Source: Lentzea fradiae (lineage in GTDB: Bacteria > Actinomycetota > Actinomycetes > Mycobacteriales > Pseudonocardiaceae). From it: a DNA stretch of 64,000 bases. The DNA is taken from positions 80,278-144,277 of the forward strand of contig NZ_FNCC01000020.1 in assembly GCF_900100955.1 (NCBI RefSeq). Direction: 5' to 3'. Below, piece by piece: positions 35,010 to 43,362 of this stretch (positions are counted from its first letter, which is position 1; each line of letters starts with the position of its first letter). The translations under genes were made by a program, and so were the position numbers. The notes under the pieces are model-generated. The model was given only the letters and a program-made list of their open reading frames with translations. It made no database searches and was not told the origin of the DNA.

Positions 35010-36065
35010 GTGAACCTCAAGTCCGCCATCGCCGTCGCTTTAGTCTCCCTGACCGCGCTGTCCGCCTGCAGCCGCGCCGACAGCACCGACACCGCCTCCG
35101 CTCCTTCCGAGTCCAAGGGCGCCGCCGCCGAGGTCCGCCTCGGGTACTTCCCGAACGTCACCCACGCCGCCGCGCTGATCGGCGTCGAGAACGGCCTGTT
35201 CGCGAAGGAGCTCGGTGACACCAAGCTGACGACGCAGACGTTCAACGCGGGTCCCGACGAGGTCAACGCCCTGCTGGGCGAGTCCCTCGACATCGGCTTC
35301 ATCGGGTCCGGCCCCGCCATCAACGCCTACGCCAAGTCCAAGGGCGAGGCCGTGCGGCTGGTCGCCGGCGCGACGTCCGGTGGCGCCCAGCTCGTCGTGA
35401 AGCCCGAGATCAACTCGATCGAGGACCTCAAGGGCAAGGTCGTCGCCACGCCGCAGCTCGCGAACACCCAGGACGTGTCGCTGAAGAAGTACCTGGCGGA
35501 GAAGAACCTCACCGGCCAGATCACCGTGCAGAACGTCGAGAACGCGCAGACGCTCGACCTGTTCAAGAAGGGCGACATCCAGGCCGCCTGGGTGCCGCAG
35601 CCGTGGTCGGCGCGCATCATCGAGGAAGCGGGCGCGAAGGTCCTGATCGACGAGAAGACGCTGTGGGAGGGCGGGGCGTTCCCGACCACCGTCGTCATCG
35701 TGCGGACGAAGTTCCTGCAGGAGCACCCGGAGACCGTCGAGGCGGTCCTGAAGGGGCACGTCGCCGCGACCGAGTGGGCGAAGGCCAACTCCGACGAGGC
35801 CAAGAAGACGGTCAACGCCGCGCTGGAGAAGCTCACGTCCAAGAAGCTCGGCGACAAGATCCTCGACGCCGCGTGGGACAACATCGAGCTCACCACGGAC
35901 CCGCAGGCCAGGCACTTCCCGCAGCTCGCGAAGGACGCCGTGACGGCGGGCGTGGCCAAGGAGGCCGCCGAGGTCGCCGGGTACGCCGACTTCACGCTGC
36001 TGAACAAGGTCCTGCAGGCGCAGGGCAAGACGCAGGTGCAAGCAGCCGGGCTGGACAAGAAGTAA
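35010..36065 (+). CDS. ssuA: ABC transporter substrate-binding lipoprotein (SsuA/TauA type)
   Basis: 351 residues with a lipobox LSAC after a hydrophobic signal. The NMT1/SsuA fold is visible in VRLGYFPNVTHAAALIGVE, DIGFIGSGPAINAYA and GKVVATPQLANTQDVSL. It captures a sulfonate or similar organosulfur compound outside the membrane; the exact ligand is unknown. Starts 15 bases after cysN with AAAGG upstream. Confidence 0.9.
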   Translation: MNLKSAIAVALVSLTALSACSRADSTDTASAPSESKGAAAEVRLGYFPNVTHAAALIGVENGLFAKELGDTKLTTQTFNAGPDEVNALLGESLDIGFIGSGPAINAYAKSKGEAVRLVAGATSGGAQLVVKPEINSIEDLKGKVVATPQLANTQDVSLKKYLAEKNLTGQITVQNVENAQTLDLFKKGDIQAAWVPQPWSARIIEEAGAKVLIDEKTLWEGGAFPTTVVIVRTKFLQEHPETVEAVLKGHVAATEWAKANSDEAKKTVNAALEKLTSKKLGDKILDAAWDNIELTTDPQARHFPQLAKDAVTAGVAKEAAEVAGYADFTLLNKVLQAQGKTQVQAAGLDKK

Positions 36066-36085
36066 CTCGCCGAGGGGACACGGAC

Positions 36086-36871
36086 ATGACCGCCACGCTC
36101 GAGACCACTGCTTTGTCCACTGTGGATACTGCCGTCGAACTGGCCGGAATCCGCAAGGTGTTCGGCCACAGCGGCTCGGCCGTGGTGGCGCTCGACGGCG
36201 TCGACCTGTTGGTCAAGCCGGGTGAGTTCGTGTGCCTGCTCGGCGCGTCGGGCTGCGGCAAGAGCACGCTGCTGAACATCGTCGCCGGCCTCGACGCCGC
36301 GACGTCGGGCGAGCTGCGGATCAACACCTCGCGCCCGGCCGTGATGTTCCAGGAGCCCGCGCTCATGCCGTGGCTCACCGCCGCCCGCAACGTCGAGCTG
36401 GCACTGCGCTTCGCCGGTGTCGGCCGGCTGGCGCGGCGGCGGCGCGCACTGGAGCTGCTGGACCTCGTGCGTCTCGGTGACGCCGCGGACAAGCGTCCGC
36501 ACGAGCTGTCCGGCGGCATGCGCCAGCGCGTGGCGCTGGCCCGCGCGCTGGCGTCCACCACCGTCTCCGCGGACGGCGCTCCCGCCCTGCTGCTGATGGA
36601 CGAGCCGTTCGCGGCACTCGACGCCATCACGCGTGACGTGCTGCAAAGCGAGCTGCTGCGCGTCTGGGAGACCACGAACACCGCGATCATCTTCGTGACG
36701 CACGACGTGCGCGAGGCCGTGCGCCTCGGCCAGCGCGTCGTGCTGCTGTCCTCCCGTCCCGGCCGTGTCGTGCGCGAGTGGGACGTGACGTCGCCCGAGA
36801 ACGGCAACGACGAGGTCGTCGACGAGATCAACACCCATCTGCGAGAGGTCATCAGTGGCCACGCCTCCTGA
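36086..36871 (+). CDS. ssuB: ABC transporter ATP-binding protein (SsuB type)
   Basis: 261 residues with Walker A GASGCGKST, signature LSGGMRQR, Walker B LLLMDEPFAALD and the H-loop VTHDV. It energises the neighbouring permease. The reading frame overlaps the permease gene by 17 bases. Confidence 0.93.
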   Translation: MTATLETTALSTVDTAVELAGIRKVFGHSGSAVVALDGVDLLVKPGEFVCLLGASGCGKSTLLNIVAGLDAATSGELRINTSRPAVMFQEPALMPWLTAARNVELALRFAGVGRLARRRRALELLDLVRLGDAADKRPHELSGGMRQRVALARALASTTVSADGAPALLLMDEPFAALDAITRDVLQSELLRVWETTNTAIIFVTHDVREAVRLGQRVVLLSSRPGRVVREWDVTSPENGNDEVVDEINTHLREVISGHAS

Positions 36872-37727
36872 CACGCTCGACAAGGTCGGCGCCGGCCTCG
36901 ACGCGCTGGACGCGCCCGTCGGGGCGCGGAAAGCACCGCTGTGGCAACGGTTCCTGAAGACCGGCGTGCCACCGATCATCGCCTTCGCCCTGCTGATCGG
37001 CGTGTGGCAGGCGCTGTGGGCCTCGGCGATCCTGCCGGAGTTCCAGCTGCCCGCCCCCGGCGACGTGTGGAACGAGCTGGTCCGCTCGATCTCCACCGGC
37101 GAGGCGTTCGGCATCCTGTGGACGTCGCTGCACCGCGCGGTGCTCGGCTTCGCCGCGGCCGTCGTGATCGCCACGCCCCTGGGCCTGCTGATCGCGAAGG
37201 TGCGGGTGGTCCGCGCGGCCATCGGCTCGCTGCTGACCGGCCTGCAGTCGCTGCCGTCCGTCGCCTGGGTGCCGGCCGCGATCCTGTGGTTCGGCGTGAC
37301 CCCGTCGACGATCTACTTCGTCGTGCTGATGGGTTCCGTGCCGTCGATCGCCAACGGCCTGGTCGCGGGCATCGACCAGGTCCCGCCGCTGCTCCCGCGC
37401 GTCGGCAGGGCACTGGGAGCGGGACGGCTGGCCTCGGCCAGGCACATCCTGCTGCCCGCCGCCCTGCCCGGCTACCTGGCGGGCCTGAAGCAGGGCTGGG
37501 CGTTCTCGTGGCGGTCGCTGATGGCCGCGGAGATCATCGCGACGTCCCCTCAGCTCGGCACCGGCCTCGGCCAGTACCTGCACAACGGGTCGTCGCTCAA
37601 CGACATCAACATGGTGATCGCGGCGATCTTCCTGATCCTCCTGGTCGGCATCGGCATCGAGCTGCTGCTGTTCCGCCCCCTGGAACGCGCGGTGCTCCGC
37701 GCCCGCGGCCTGACGGGTGCGCTGTGA
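36855..37727 (+). CDS. ssuC: ABC transporter permease (SsuC type)
   Basis: 290 residues with about six membrane helices and the BPD-permease loop GRALGAGRLASARHILLP that docks to the ATPase. GTG 36855 overlaps ssuB, and the stop overlaps the next gene by four bases. Confidence 0.93.
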   Translation: MATPPDTLDKVGAGLDALDAPVGARKAPLWQRFLKTGVPPIIAFALLIGVWQALWASAILPEFQLPAPGDVWNELVRSISTGEAFGILWTSLHRAVLGFAAAVVIATPLGLLIAKVRVVRAAIGSLLTGLQSLPSVAWVPAAILWFGVTPSTIYFVVLMGSVPSIANGLVAGIDQVPPLLPRVGRALGAGRLASARHILLPAALPGYLAGLKQGWAFSWRSLMAAEIIATSPQLGTGLGQYLHNGSSLNDINMVIAAIFLILLVGIGIELLLFRPLERAVLRARGLTGAL

Positions 37728-38419
37728 TCCCGCTCGTCGCCGTCGCGCACGGCAGCCGCGACCCCCGCTCAGCCGCGTCGATCCACTCGCTGCTGGCGGT
37801 GGTCCGGTCCCTGCGCCCGGAACTCGACGTGCGCGGGTGCTTCCTGGACCTGTGCGCCCCGCGCCTGACCGACGTGCTGCACGGCCCGTCCGTCGTCGTA
37901 CCTCTGTTGCTGGGCAAGGCTTATCACGCACGGGTGGACGTCCCCGCCGCCGTCGCCGAGTCGCGCGTACCCGCCGTCGTCACCCCGGTCCTGGGCCCCG
38001 ACCCCCGGCTGGAGTCGGCCGCACTGCGACGGCTGTCCGAGGCGGGCGTCGACTTCGACGACCGCTCGCTGGGCGTCGTCCTGGCCGGCGCCGGCTCGTC
38101 ACACGCACCCGCCAACGAAGCCGTCGCCGCGGTCGCCCGGCGGTGGGCGCGGCAGTCCGCGTGGGCCGGGGTGGAGGCGGCTTTCGCTTCCATCGCCTCA
38201 CCTTCCGTGCCCGAGGCCGTCGCCCGGTTGCGTGCCCGCGGGGCACGGCGGATCGCCGTGGCGTCGTGGTTCCTGGCGCCCGGGTTGTTGCCGGACAAGG
38301 TTTCGGCGGCGGCCGGGGACGCTCTGGTGGCGGCGCCGCTGGGAAACGACGTGGAGGTCGCCCAACTGGTGCTGGACCGGTACGACGAGGCGTTGGCGCG
38401 GCAGACGGTGGCGGCCTGA
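37724..38419 (+). CDS. Sirohydrochlorin chelatase-like protein (CbiX/SirB family)
   Basis: 231 residues made of two CbiX-like halves. The active-site His is in VAHGSRDPRS at the N-terminus; the second half has GAGSSHAPAN. It would insert iron into sirohydrochlorin to give siroheme, the cofactor of the sulfite reductase at the head of this operon. Cobalt insertion is the alternative. GTG 37724 overlaps ssuC. Confidence 0.85.
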   Translation: MIPLVAVAHGSRDPRSAASIHSLLAVVRSLRPELDVRGCFLDLCAPRLTDVLHGPSVVVPLLLGKAYHARVDVPAAVAESRVPAVVTPVLGPDPRLESAALRRLSEAGVDFDDRSLGVVLAGAGSSHAPANEAVAAVARRWARQSAWAGVEAAFASIASPSVPEAVARLRARGARRIAVASWFLAPGLLPDKVSAAAGDALVAAPLGNDVEVAQLVLDRYDEALARQTVAA

Positions 38420-38493
38420 CCGTTCGGGTGGCCGCGAGTTCGTTCGCTGTCACCTGAACGAGAAGTGTCGGCGCTGCCTGCGATCCTGTTCGG

Positions 38494-39015
38494 ATGCACA
38501 TGTTCGTCGACGAGTCGGAACGGGGCGGCTACCTCATGGCGGCCGTCCTGGTCACCCCCAGCGCGCTGCACACCACCCGCGCGCTGATGCAAAGCCTGCT
38601 GCTGCCCGGCTCCCGGCGCGTGCACTTCAAGACCGAGAAGCCCTCGCGCCGCAAGCTGGTCGCCGACAGGCTGGCGTGCGGGGACTTCGTGGCGCACATC
38701 TACCTCGGCCGCGGCAAGAGCGAGCACGTCCGGTCGAAGCTGTTGCCGCTGCTGGTCGAGGACGCCCTCGGTCTCGGTGTCACGCGGCTGGTGCTCGACT
38801 CACGTGACCCCGTCGGCAACAGCCGCGACCGGCTCCTGATCGGCACCCGGACCAAGGCCCACGACGCCGGACTGGTGTACGAGCACATCCACTCGTCGGC
38901 GGAACCCGCGCTCTGGGTGAGTGACGCGATCGCCTGGTGCCACGGCGCCGGGGGCGACTGGAAGCGGCGCGTCGCACCGGTCGTCGCCGCAGTGGCCGAC
39001 CTGGGAACGGTCTAG
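38494..39015 (+). CDS. DUF3800-like protein
   Basis: 173 residues. The start MHMFVDESERGGYLMAAVLV has the FVDES motif followed by hydrophobic strands seen in DUF3800 proteins, which have an RNase H-like fold; VTRLVLDSRD could hold a further acidic residue. DUF3800 members occur in phage-defence and mobile contexts but their activity is unproven. No partner gene is adjacent. Confidence 0.6.
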   Translation: MHMFVDESERGGYLMAAVLVTPSALHTTRALMQSLLLPGSRRVHFKTEKPSRRKLVADRLACGDFVAHIYLGRGKSEHVRSKLLPLLVEDALGLGVTRLVLDSRDPVGNSRDRLLIGTRTKAHDAGLVYEHIHSSAEPALWVSDAIAWCHGAGGDWKRRVAPVVAAVADLGTV

Positions 39016-39024
39016 AAAGCGCGA

Positions 39025-39061
39025 AGCCCAGGCAGCGACCGTCCGGACGCGCACCTGGGCT
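39025..39061 (+). terminator. Hairpin in the gap after the DUF3800-like gene
   Basis: AGCCCAGG pairs with CCTGGGCT (8 bp, 21-base loop that itself contains CGTCCGGACG). It probably ends the upstream gene. Further on, GCAGAG-G-CTCTGC (39082-39094) is a smaller dyad. The rest of the gap to 39273 has no ORF. Confidence 0.5.
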
Positions 39062-39190
39062 CACTTCCTCCACCTAGCGGCAGAGGCTCTGCGAACAGCC
39101 TAACACAGCCGATCCCCACCGCCGCCACTTCGCGCCACCGCCACAAGATCGAGTGAACGCCGCCGTTCGGGCGATGTGAACTGTGAACCG

Positions 39191-39228
39191 TTGACGTGAA
39201 ACCTACTCATGAGTAGTCAGGTGACTAC
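39191..39228 (+). promoter_or_regulatory. Promoter-like region with overlapping dyads
   Basis: TTGACG (39191-39196) resembles a -35. Two perfect dyads follow: CTACTCATGAGTAG (39203-39216) and GTAGTCA-GG-TGACTAC (39213-39228), sharing TAG. They sit about 46 bases before the secreted protein gene and have the form of an operator pair. No good -10 hexamer was found. Confidence 0.45.
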
Positions 39229-39273
39229 GCCGCGTGCTGGAAGTGTCCCTCGTCCACTCAACGGGGAGAGGCC

Positions 39274-39888
39274 ATGAAGCTAGCCGGATTTGCGTCGTTG
39301 CTCTTGGTACCCATGCTGCTGTTCGCCTCCAACGCCTCCGCGGCCGCACCGCAGACCGTCACCTACAAGCTCCGCGCCACGGCGGTCGGGCAGACGTCGG
39401 ACTTCACCCTTGACCAAGGTGTCGACGCGTCGGCGCCGGCGAGTGTCGCCGCGGGTGGTGCGCTCACGGTCACCATCGACCCCGCGCCCAACACCATCCC
39501 GTCCGAGGCCGGTGGCCGCACGGTGCGGGAGATCAAGGGGCTCGCGCTGCGGCTGCCGGTGCCCGCGAACTCGACGTTCCGGTCGGCGAGCCTGTCCGGC
39601 GGGGCCGGGCTGGGTGGCACGCCGACGATCGCGTTGTCCGGTAGCGATGTCGTGCTGAGCGTGCCCGGTCCGATCCGGGGTGGTGCGAGCTTCGAGCTGC
39701 CGACGGTCACGATCAACCTCACGGCCGGCTCCGGCGGCGAGATCGCCACGAAGCTGGGCGGCACGAGCTACGACGCGCCCGGTCTCACCTTCACCGCCGT
39801 GGTCACGGTGATCGGCATCCCGATCAACGCCGCCGCCAAGGGCTACCCGGACCCGAACCCCGTCCTCACGACCACGACCATCGGCTGA
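39274..39888 (+). CDS. Secreted protein of unknown function
   Basis: 204 residues with a Sec signal peptide (MKLAGFASLLLVPMLLFASNASA, cleavage near AAAP). The mature part is rich in Ser, Thr, Gly and beta-strand patterns (TYKLRATAVG, LALRLPVPANSTF, DVVLSVPGP, FELPTVTINLTAG) and has no Cys. It may be a beta-sandwich related to actinobacterial secreted DUF6801-type proteins, but I cannot confirm that. ATG 39274 has GGGGAGAGG upstream. Confidence 0.8.
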   Translation: MKLAGFASLLLVPMLLFASNASAAAPQTVTYKLRATAVGQTSDFTLDQGVDASAPASVAAGGALTVTIDPAPNTIPSEAGGRTVREIKGLALRLPVPANSTFRSASLSGGAGLGGTPTIALSGSDVVLSVPGPIRGGASFELPTVTINLTAGSGGEIATKLGGTSYDAPGLTFTAVVTVIGIPINAAAKGYPDPNPVLTTTTIG

Positions 39889-39923
39889 CCGACGCCCACC
39901 CCTGCCGGGCATCGATCGGCACG

Positions 39924-39953
39924 TGCGCAGGTCCTCCGACCGGGACCTGCGCA
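39924..39953. terminator. Bidirectional terminator
   Basis: TGCGCAGGTCC and GGACCTGCGCA form an 11-bp stem with an 8-base loop between convergent genes. Confidence 0.8.
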
Positions 39954-39956
39954 TCG

Positions 39957-40478
39957 TCAGTCCCGGACGCTCGCCACCAGGTTCCGGTACGCCTCGGGCT
40001 CCGCCAGCACCTCGCGGGCGAACTCCAGAGCGCTCGCGCCACCCGCTGTGATCACGCCACGGTCGCGCACCACGCGTTCGTCGCGATAGAGCGCCGCGCC
40101 GCCGTACGGGCCGAGAGTCGCGGGGAAGTTCGACGTGTGGGCGACGTCGTCGAGCAGCCCTTCGGCGGCCAGGACCCTCGTCGCTCCGCAGATCGCCGCG
40201 ATCGGTTTGCCCGCCGAACGGAACTCGCGGGCGAGCGTGCCGAACACCGCGCGCGAGCTGCTCTCCCACCCGTCACCGCCCGGCAGCACGAGCATCGCGG
40301 CGTCCTCGAGCGACACTTCGGAGAGCGCCATGTCCGGCAGCATCCGCACGCCGCCGATGGTGCGGACCGGGTCGGTCGTGAGCCCTACGGTCCTCAGCTC
40401 GTAGCGGCCGGGCCGCTGCTGGAACCGCTGCAAACTCACCTGCGCGGCCAAGGCCAAGTACACCACGGAGGAACTCAT
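39957..40478 (-). CDS. DJ-1/PfpI family protein
   Basis: 173 residues with the nucleophile elbow AAICGATRVLA (Cys), LVLPGGDGWE and the C-terminal GGASALEFAREVL. The family spans glyoxalase-like enzymes, deglycases and regulators. The first strand of the fold is short when starting at ATG 40478; the frame is open to 40520. It is divergent from the enoyl-CoA hydratase. Confidence 0.8.
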   Translation of the reverse strand: MSSSVVYLALAAQVSLQRFQQRPGRYELRTVGLTTDPVRTIGGVRMLPDMALSEVSLEDAAMLVLPGGDGWESSSRAVFGTLAREFRSAGKPIAAICGATRVLAAEGLLDDVAHTSNFPATLGPYGGAALYRDERVVRDRGVITAGGASALEFAREVLAEPEAYRNLVASVRD

Positions 40479-40518
40479 CACAGCATCGTGGCGCAGAGCA
40501 GCGGTTAAGGTCAGCGAC

Positions 40519-41295
40519 ATGGCAGAAGAGCTGGTCCACTACGAGGTGCGGCGTGGCATCGCGACGATCACGCTGGACTCTCCCCGCAACCGCAACGCCC
40601 TGTCCGCGCAGCTGCGCCGGGAGCTCCGCGAGCACCTGACCGAGGCAGTGCGGGACGACCAGGTGCGCGTGGTCGTGCTGACCCACACGGGTCCCGTGTT
40701 CTGCTCCGGCATGGACCTCAAGGAGGCCACCGGGGCGAGTGCGGGAGACCAGGGCGTCAACGAGTTCCCCGCGATCCTCGAACAGCTCTGGACGAGCCCG
40801 AAGCCGGTCGTCGCCGCGCTCAAGGGCCCGGCCCGCGCGGGAGGCGTCGGCCTGGTCGCTGCCTGCGACATCGCCGTCGCCGCGAACGAGGCCACGTTCG
40901 CGTTCAGCGAGGTCAGGATCGGTGTCGTGCCCGCGATCATCTCGGTGACCGTGCTGCCCCGGCTGCTCCCCCGCCAGGCGCACGAGCTGTTCCTCACCGG
41001 CGAGTCGTTCGACGCGCAGCGCGCCGTGCGGATCGGCCTGCTCAACTCCGCGGTGCCGGTCGACGGCGTCGACGCCGAGGTGCGCCGCTACACGGACATG
41101 CTCGCGCTCGGCGGGCCGGTCGCGCTGGCCGCGACGAAGGAGATGCTGCGGCAGGAGCGGTCGGCGAACCTCGGGGAGGTCTTCGCGGACATGCTGAAGC
41201 TCTCCGCCCAGTACTTCGGCAGCGCCGAGGGCCAGGAAGGCATCACGGCGTTCGTGCAGAAGCGCAAGCCCTCGTGGGTGCCCACAGAGGACTGA
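40519..41295 (+). CDS. Enoyl-CoA hydratase/isomerase family protein
   Basis: 258 residues of the crotonase fold. Oxyanion-hole regions are FCSGMDLKEA and ARAGGVGLVAACDIAVA. Catalytic Glu positions of classical hydratases fall in AFSEVRIGVVP. Likely acts in fatty-acid or aromatic acyl-CoA breakdown; the exact substrate is not predictable. Three bases separate its stop from the convergent barstar-like gene. Confidence 0.9.
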   Translation: MAEELVHYEVRRGIATITLDSPRNRNALSAQLRRELREHLTEAVRDDQVRVVVLTHTGPVFCSGMDLKEATGASAGDQGVNEFPAILEQLWTSPKPVVAALKGPARAGGVGLVAACDIAVAANEATFAFSEVRIGVVPAIISVTVLPRLLPRQAHELFLTGESFDAQRAVRIGLLNSAVPVDGVDAEVRRYTDMLALGGPVALAATKEMLRQERSANLGEVFADMLKLSAQYFGSAEGQEGITAFVQKRKPSWVPTED

Positions 41296-41298
41296 CGG

Positions 41299-41559
41299 TC
41301 ACCTCTCGGTTCGCACGACCCGCACGGGTCGCTCGGATCCGGCGGTGTGCTCGGCTGCGTCCCGCAGCACGTCCAGCACCGCCGGGTCCAGGCCGATCGG
41401 CACGACCAGCACGTACTCGCCCTCCGGCAGCCACGACAGGTCGGTGAGGCTGTCGTGCAGGGCGTCGAGGTTCTGCCCGAACCAGGACGGGAAGTCGAGG
41501 GCGCGCGCGATCGCGGCTATCGCCGCCTGCTTCTCGGTGACGAGGATGCGGCGCTTCAT
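41299..41559 (-). CDS. Barstar-like ribonuclease inhibitor
   Basis: 86 residues. The barstar inhibitory helix is clear: FPSWFGQNLDALHDSLTDL, where D32 and D36 match the two Asp residues of barstar that plug the RNase active site. The start overlaps the RNase stop (ATGA), so inhibitor synthesis is coupled to the nuclease. It should protect the producer cytoplasm. Confidence 0.93.
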   Translation of the reverse strand: MKRRILVTEKQAAIAAIARALDFPSWFGQNLDALHDSLTDLSWLPEGEYVLVVPIGLDPAVLDVLRDAAEHTAGSERPVRVVRTER

Positions 41560-42017
41560 TTCCGCACGTCCACGACCACGAACGACGAGTAGTGGTCGGC
41601 GGTGTAGAAGACTTCCTCCTCCGACCCGGTGACGAGCCTGCGCGCGCCGCGGTCGCGGCTGCCGGGCGTCGGCACCGTGTACTCCTTGTAGTACCCGGAG
41701 CTCTTGGCGGGCAGCCGCTTCTCCCGGTTCTGGAACGTCACGCCGTCGTTGCGCGGGTGCGGGAACGGCCCGTTCGACTCGATCAGCTTCCACGTCTGCG
41801 CGGCCTCGGCGGGCAGCTTCGACAGCGGCTCGACGGCCAGCCCGGACGCCTTCGCACCGGGCACGTCCGCCGCAGCGGCGGTGCCGCTGGTGACGGTGCT
41901 GCTGGTGACCGGGGGCGGGGTGCCGTCCGGCGGGGTCGTGTCCTTGACGAACCACCCGATGACGACAAGAGCGACGAGCCCGACCAGTGCGACGGTCAGG
42001 CGGCGACCAGGACTCAC
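41556..42017 (-). CDS. Guanyl-specific ribonuclease (RNase Sa/barnase family), membrane-anchored or secreted
   Basis: 153 residues. A short basic start and a hydrophobic segment (LTVALVGLVALVVIGWFV) direct export or anchoring, followed by a Pro/Thr linker to about residue 45. The catalytic triad of RNase Sa is conserved: E112 in YKEYTV, R127 in RGARRLVTG and H142 in DHYSSF. It has no Cys, so it lacks the RNase Sa disulfide. It cleaves single-stranded RNA after G (family knowledge). GTG 42017 overlaps the upstream small membrane gene. Confidence 0.92.
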   Translation of the reverse strand: MSPGRRLTVALVGLVALVVIGWFVKDTTPPDGTPPPVTSSTVTSGTAAAADVPGAKASGLAVEPLSKLPAEAAQTWKLIESNGPFPHPRNDGVTFQNREKRLPAKSSGYYKEYTVPTPGSRDRGARRLVTGSEEEVFYTADHYSSFVVVDVRK

Positions 42018-42223
42018 GCGGCGACCTTCTCCGGTTCGGGTTCGGGCTCGGAACCGACCGACGCCGGGTTCTTCGCGCCCCAGTCCGCCACGCGGTCGAT
42101 CAGCCGCGCCACGCCCAGGCAGAGCGGCAGCACCACGACCATCACCACGGGGAACTGCAGGGCGACGGGCAGCTGCACGACCCACAGCTCGACGCCGTTC
42201 CACCACTGCACCAGCCAGTCCAC
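42014..42223 (-). CDS. Small membrane protein preceding the RNase
   Basis: 69 residues from GTG 42223 with one strong hydrophobic helix (LPVALQFPVVMVVVLPLCLGVARL) and a Glu/Pro-rich tail (EPEPEPEK). The TAGGCT just upstream could be the -10 of a leaderless transcript. It is translationally coupled to the RNase (GTGA overlap), suggesting a role in export or anchoring. Family not recognised. Confidence 0.7.
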   Translation of the reverse strand: MDWLVQWWNGVELWVVQLPVALQFPVVMVVVLPLCLGVARLIDRVADWGAKNPASVGSEPEPEPEKVAA

Positions 42224-42293
42224 CCGTCCCAGCCTAGTCTCGTGACGGGTGTCACGACATTTGGCCACGATCCAGGTGGGTATGTTGCCAAGC

Positions 42294-43262
42294 ATGTTCG
42301 CCGTTTACGCAGAAGCACCCAGTCCCGAGAACCCGCTGGCCGCGCTGCGCGTCGGCGAGCGTCCCGACCCCGAGGTGCCCGCCGGGTGGGTGCGGGTGGC
42401 GGTCAAGGCCGCGAGCCTCAACATGCACGACGTGTGGACGCTGCGGGGCGTCGGCATCAAGGCCGAGCAGTTCCCGATGATCCTGGGCTGCGACGGCGCG
42501 GGCATCCTCGACGACGGCACCGAGGTGGTGCTGCACTCGGTCATCGGCGACCCCGGCTGGTCCGGTGACGAGACGCTCGACCCGAAGCGGACGCTGCTTA
42601 CCGAGAAGCACCAGGGCACCTTCGCCGACCACGTCGTGGTGCCCGCCCGCAACGCGCTGCCCAAGCCCGCGGAGCTGTCGTTCGCCGAGGCGGCGTGCAT
42701 GGGCACGGCGTGGCTGACGGCGTACCGGATGCTGTTCGTGAAGTCCGGTCTGCGTCCCGGCCAGACGATGCTCGTGCAGGGCGCGTCGGGCGGTGTGTCG
42801 ACGGCGCTGATCCAGCTCGGCCGTGCCGCCGGTTTCCGGGTCTGGGTGACGGGCCGCACGGAGGACAAGCGCGCGCTGGCGTCGAGCCTGGGCGCCCACC
42901 AGGTGTTCGAGTCCGGTGCCCGGCTGCCCGAACGGGTCGACGCGGTGTTCGAGACCGTCGGCAAGGCCACCTGGTCGCACTCGATGAAGGCGCTGAAGCC
43001 CGGCGGCGTCGTGGTGATCTCCGGCGCGACGTCCGGCGACGCGACGGCGGCCGAGTTGCAGCGGCTGTTCTTCCTGCAGCTGCGCGTGGTCGGCTCGACG
43101 ATGGGCACCCGCGAGGAGCTGGGCGACCTGCTGAGGTTCTGCGCGCTCAACGACCTGAAGCCGCAGATCGGCGCGGAGCTGAAGTTCGAGGACGCCGAGC
43201 AGGGCATCAGGTCGATGATCGACGGCGAGACCGCGGGCAAGATCGTGTTCAGCAGGCCCTGA
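42294..43262 (+). CDS. Zinc-type alcohol dehydrogenase/quinone oxidoreductase (MDR) family
   Basis: 322 residues. GroES-like N-terminal domain (VKAASLNMHDVWTLRG, ILGCDGAGI) and a nucleotide-binding domain with LVQGASGGVSTALIQLGRAAGF. The zinc-binding Cys/His residues of true alcohol dehydrogenases are not evident, so a quinone-oxidoreductase-like, NADPH-dependent enzyme is likely. ATG 42294 is chosen from the domain start; ATG 42282 has a better AGGTGG. Confidence 0.88.
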   Translation: MFAVYAEAPSPENPLAALRVGERPDPEVPAGWVRVAVKAASLNMHDVWTLRGVGIKAEQFPMILGCDGAGILDDGTEVVLHSVIGDPGWSGDETLDPKRTLLTEKHQGTFADHVVVPARNALPKPAELSFAEAACMGTAWLTAYRMLFVKSGLRPGQTMLVQGASGGVSTALIQLGRAAGFRVWVTGRTEDKRALASSLGAHQVFESGARLPERVDAVFETVGKATWSHSMKALKPGGVVVISGATSGDATAAELQRLFFLQLRVVGSTMGTREELGDLLRFCALNDLKPQIGAELKFEDAEQGIRSMIDGETAGKIVFSRP

Positions 43263-43362
43263 ACGGCACGAAAGTGCCGAAAACGGCTTCCTGATCGGTG
43301 GGTCCGGCCGAACCGCGTGACAGTGGTCATGAGTGTTCGCCCGGACCCAAAGGGAGCTAGGC

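Noticed and set aside
39025..39110. tRNA or SRP RNA in the gap after the DUF3800-like gene
   Set aside because: No T-loop GGTTCRAATCC or SRP GGAAGGAAGCA motif; only terminator-like dyads remain.
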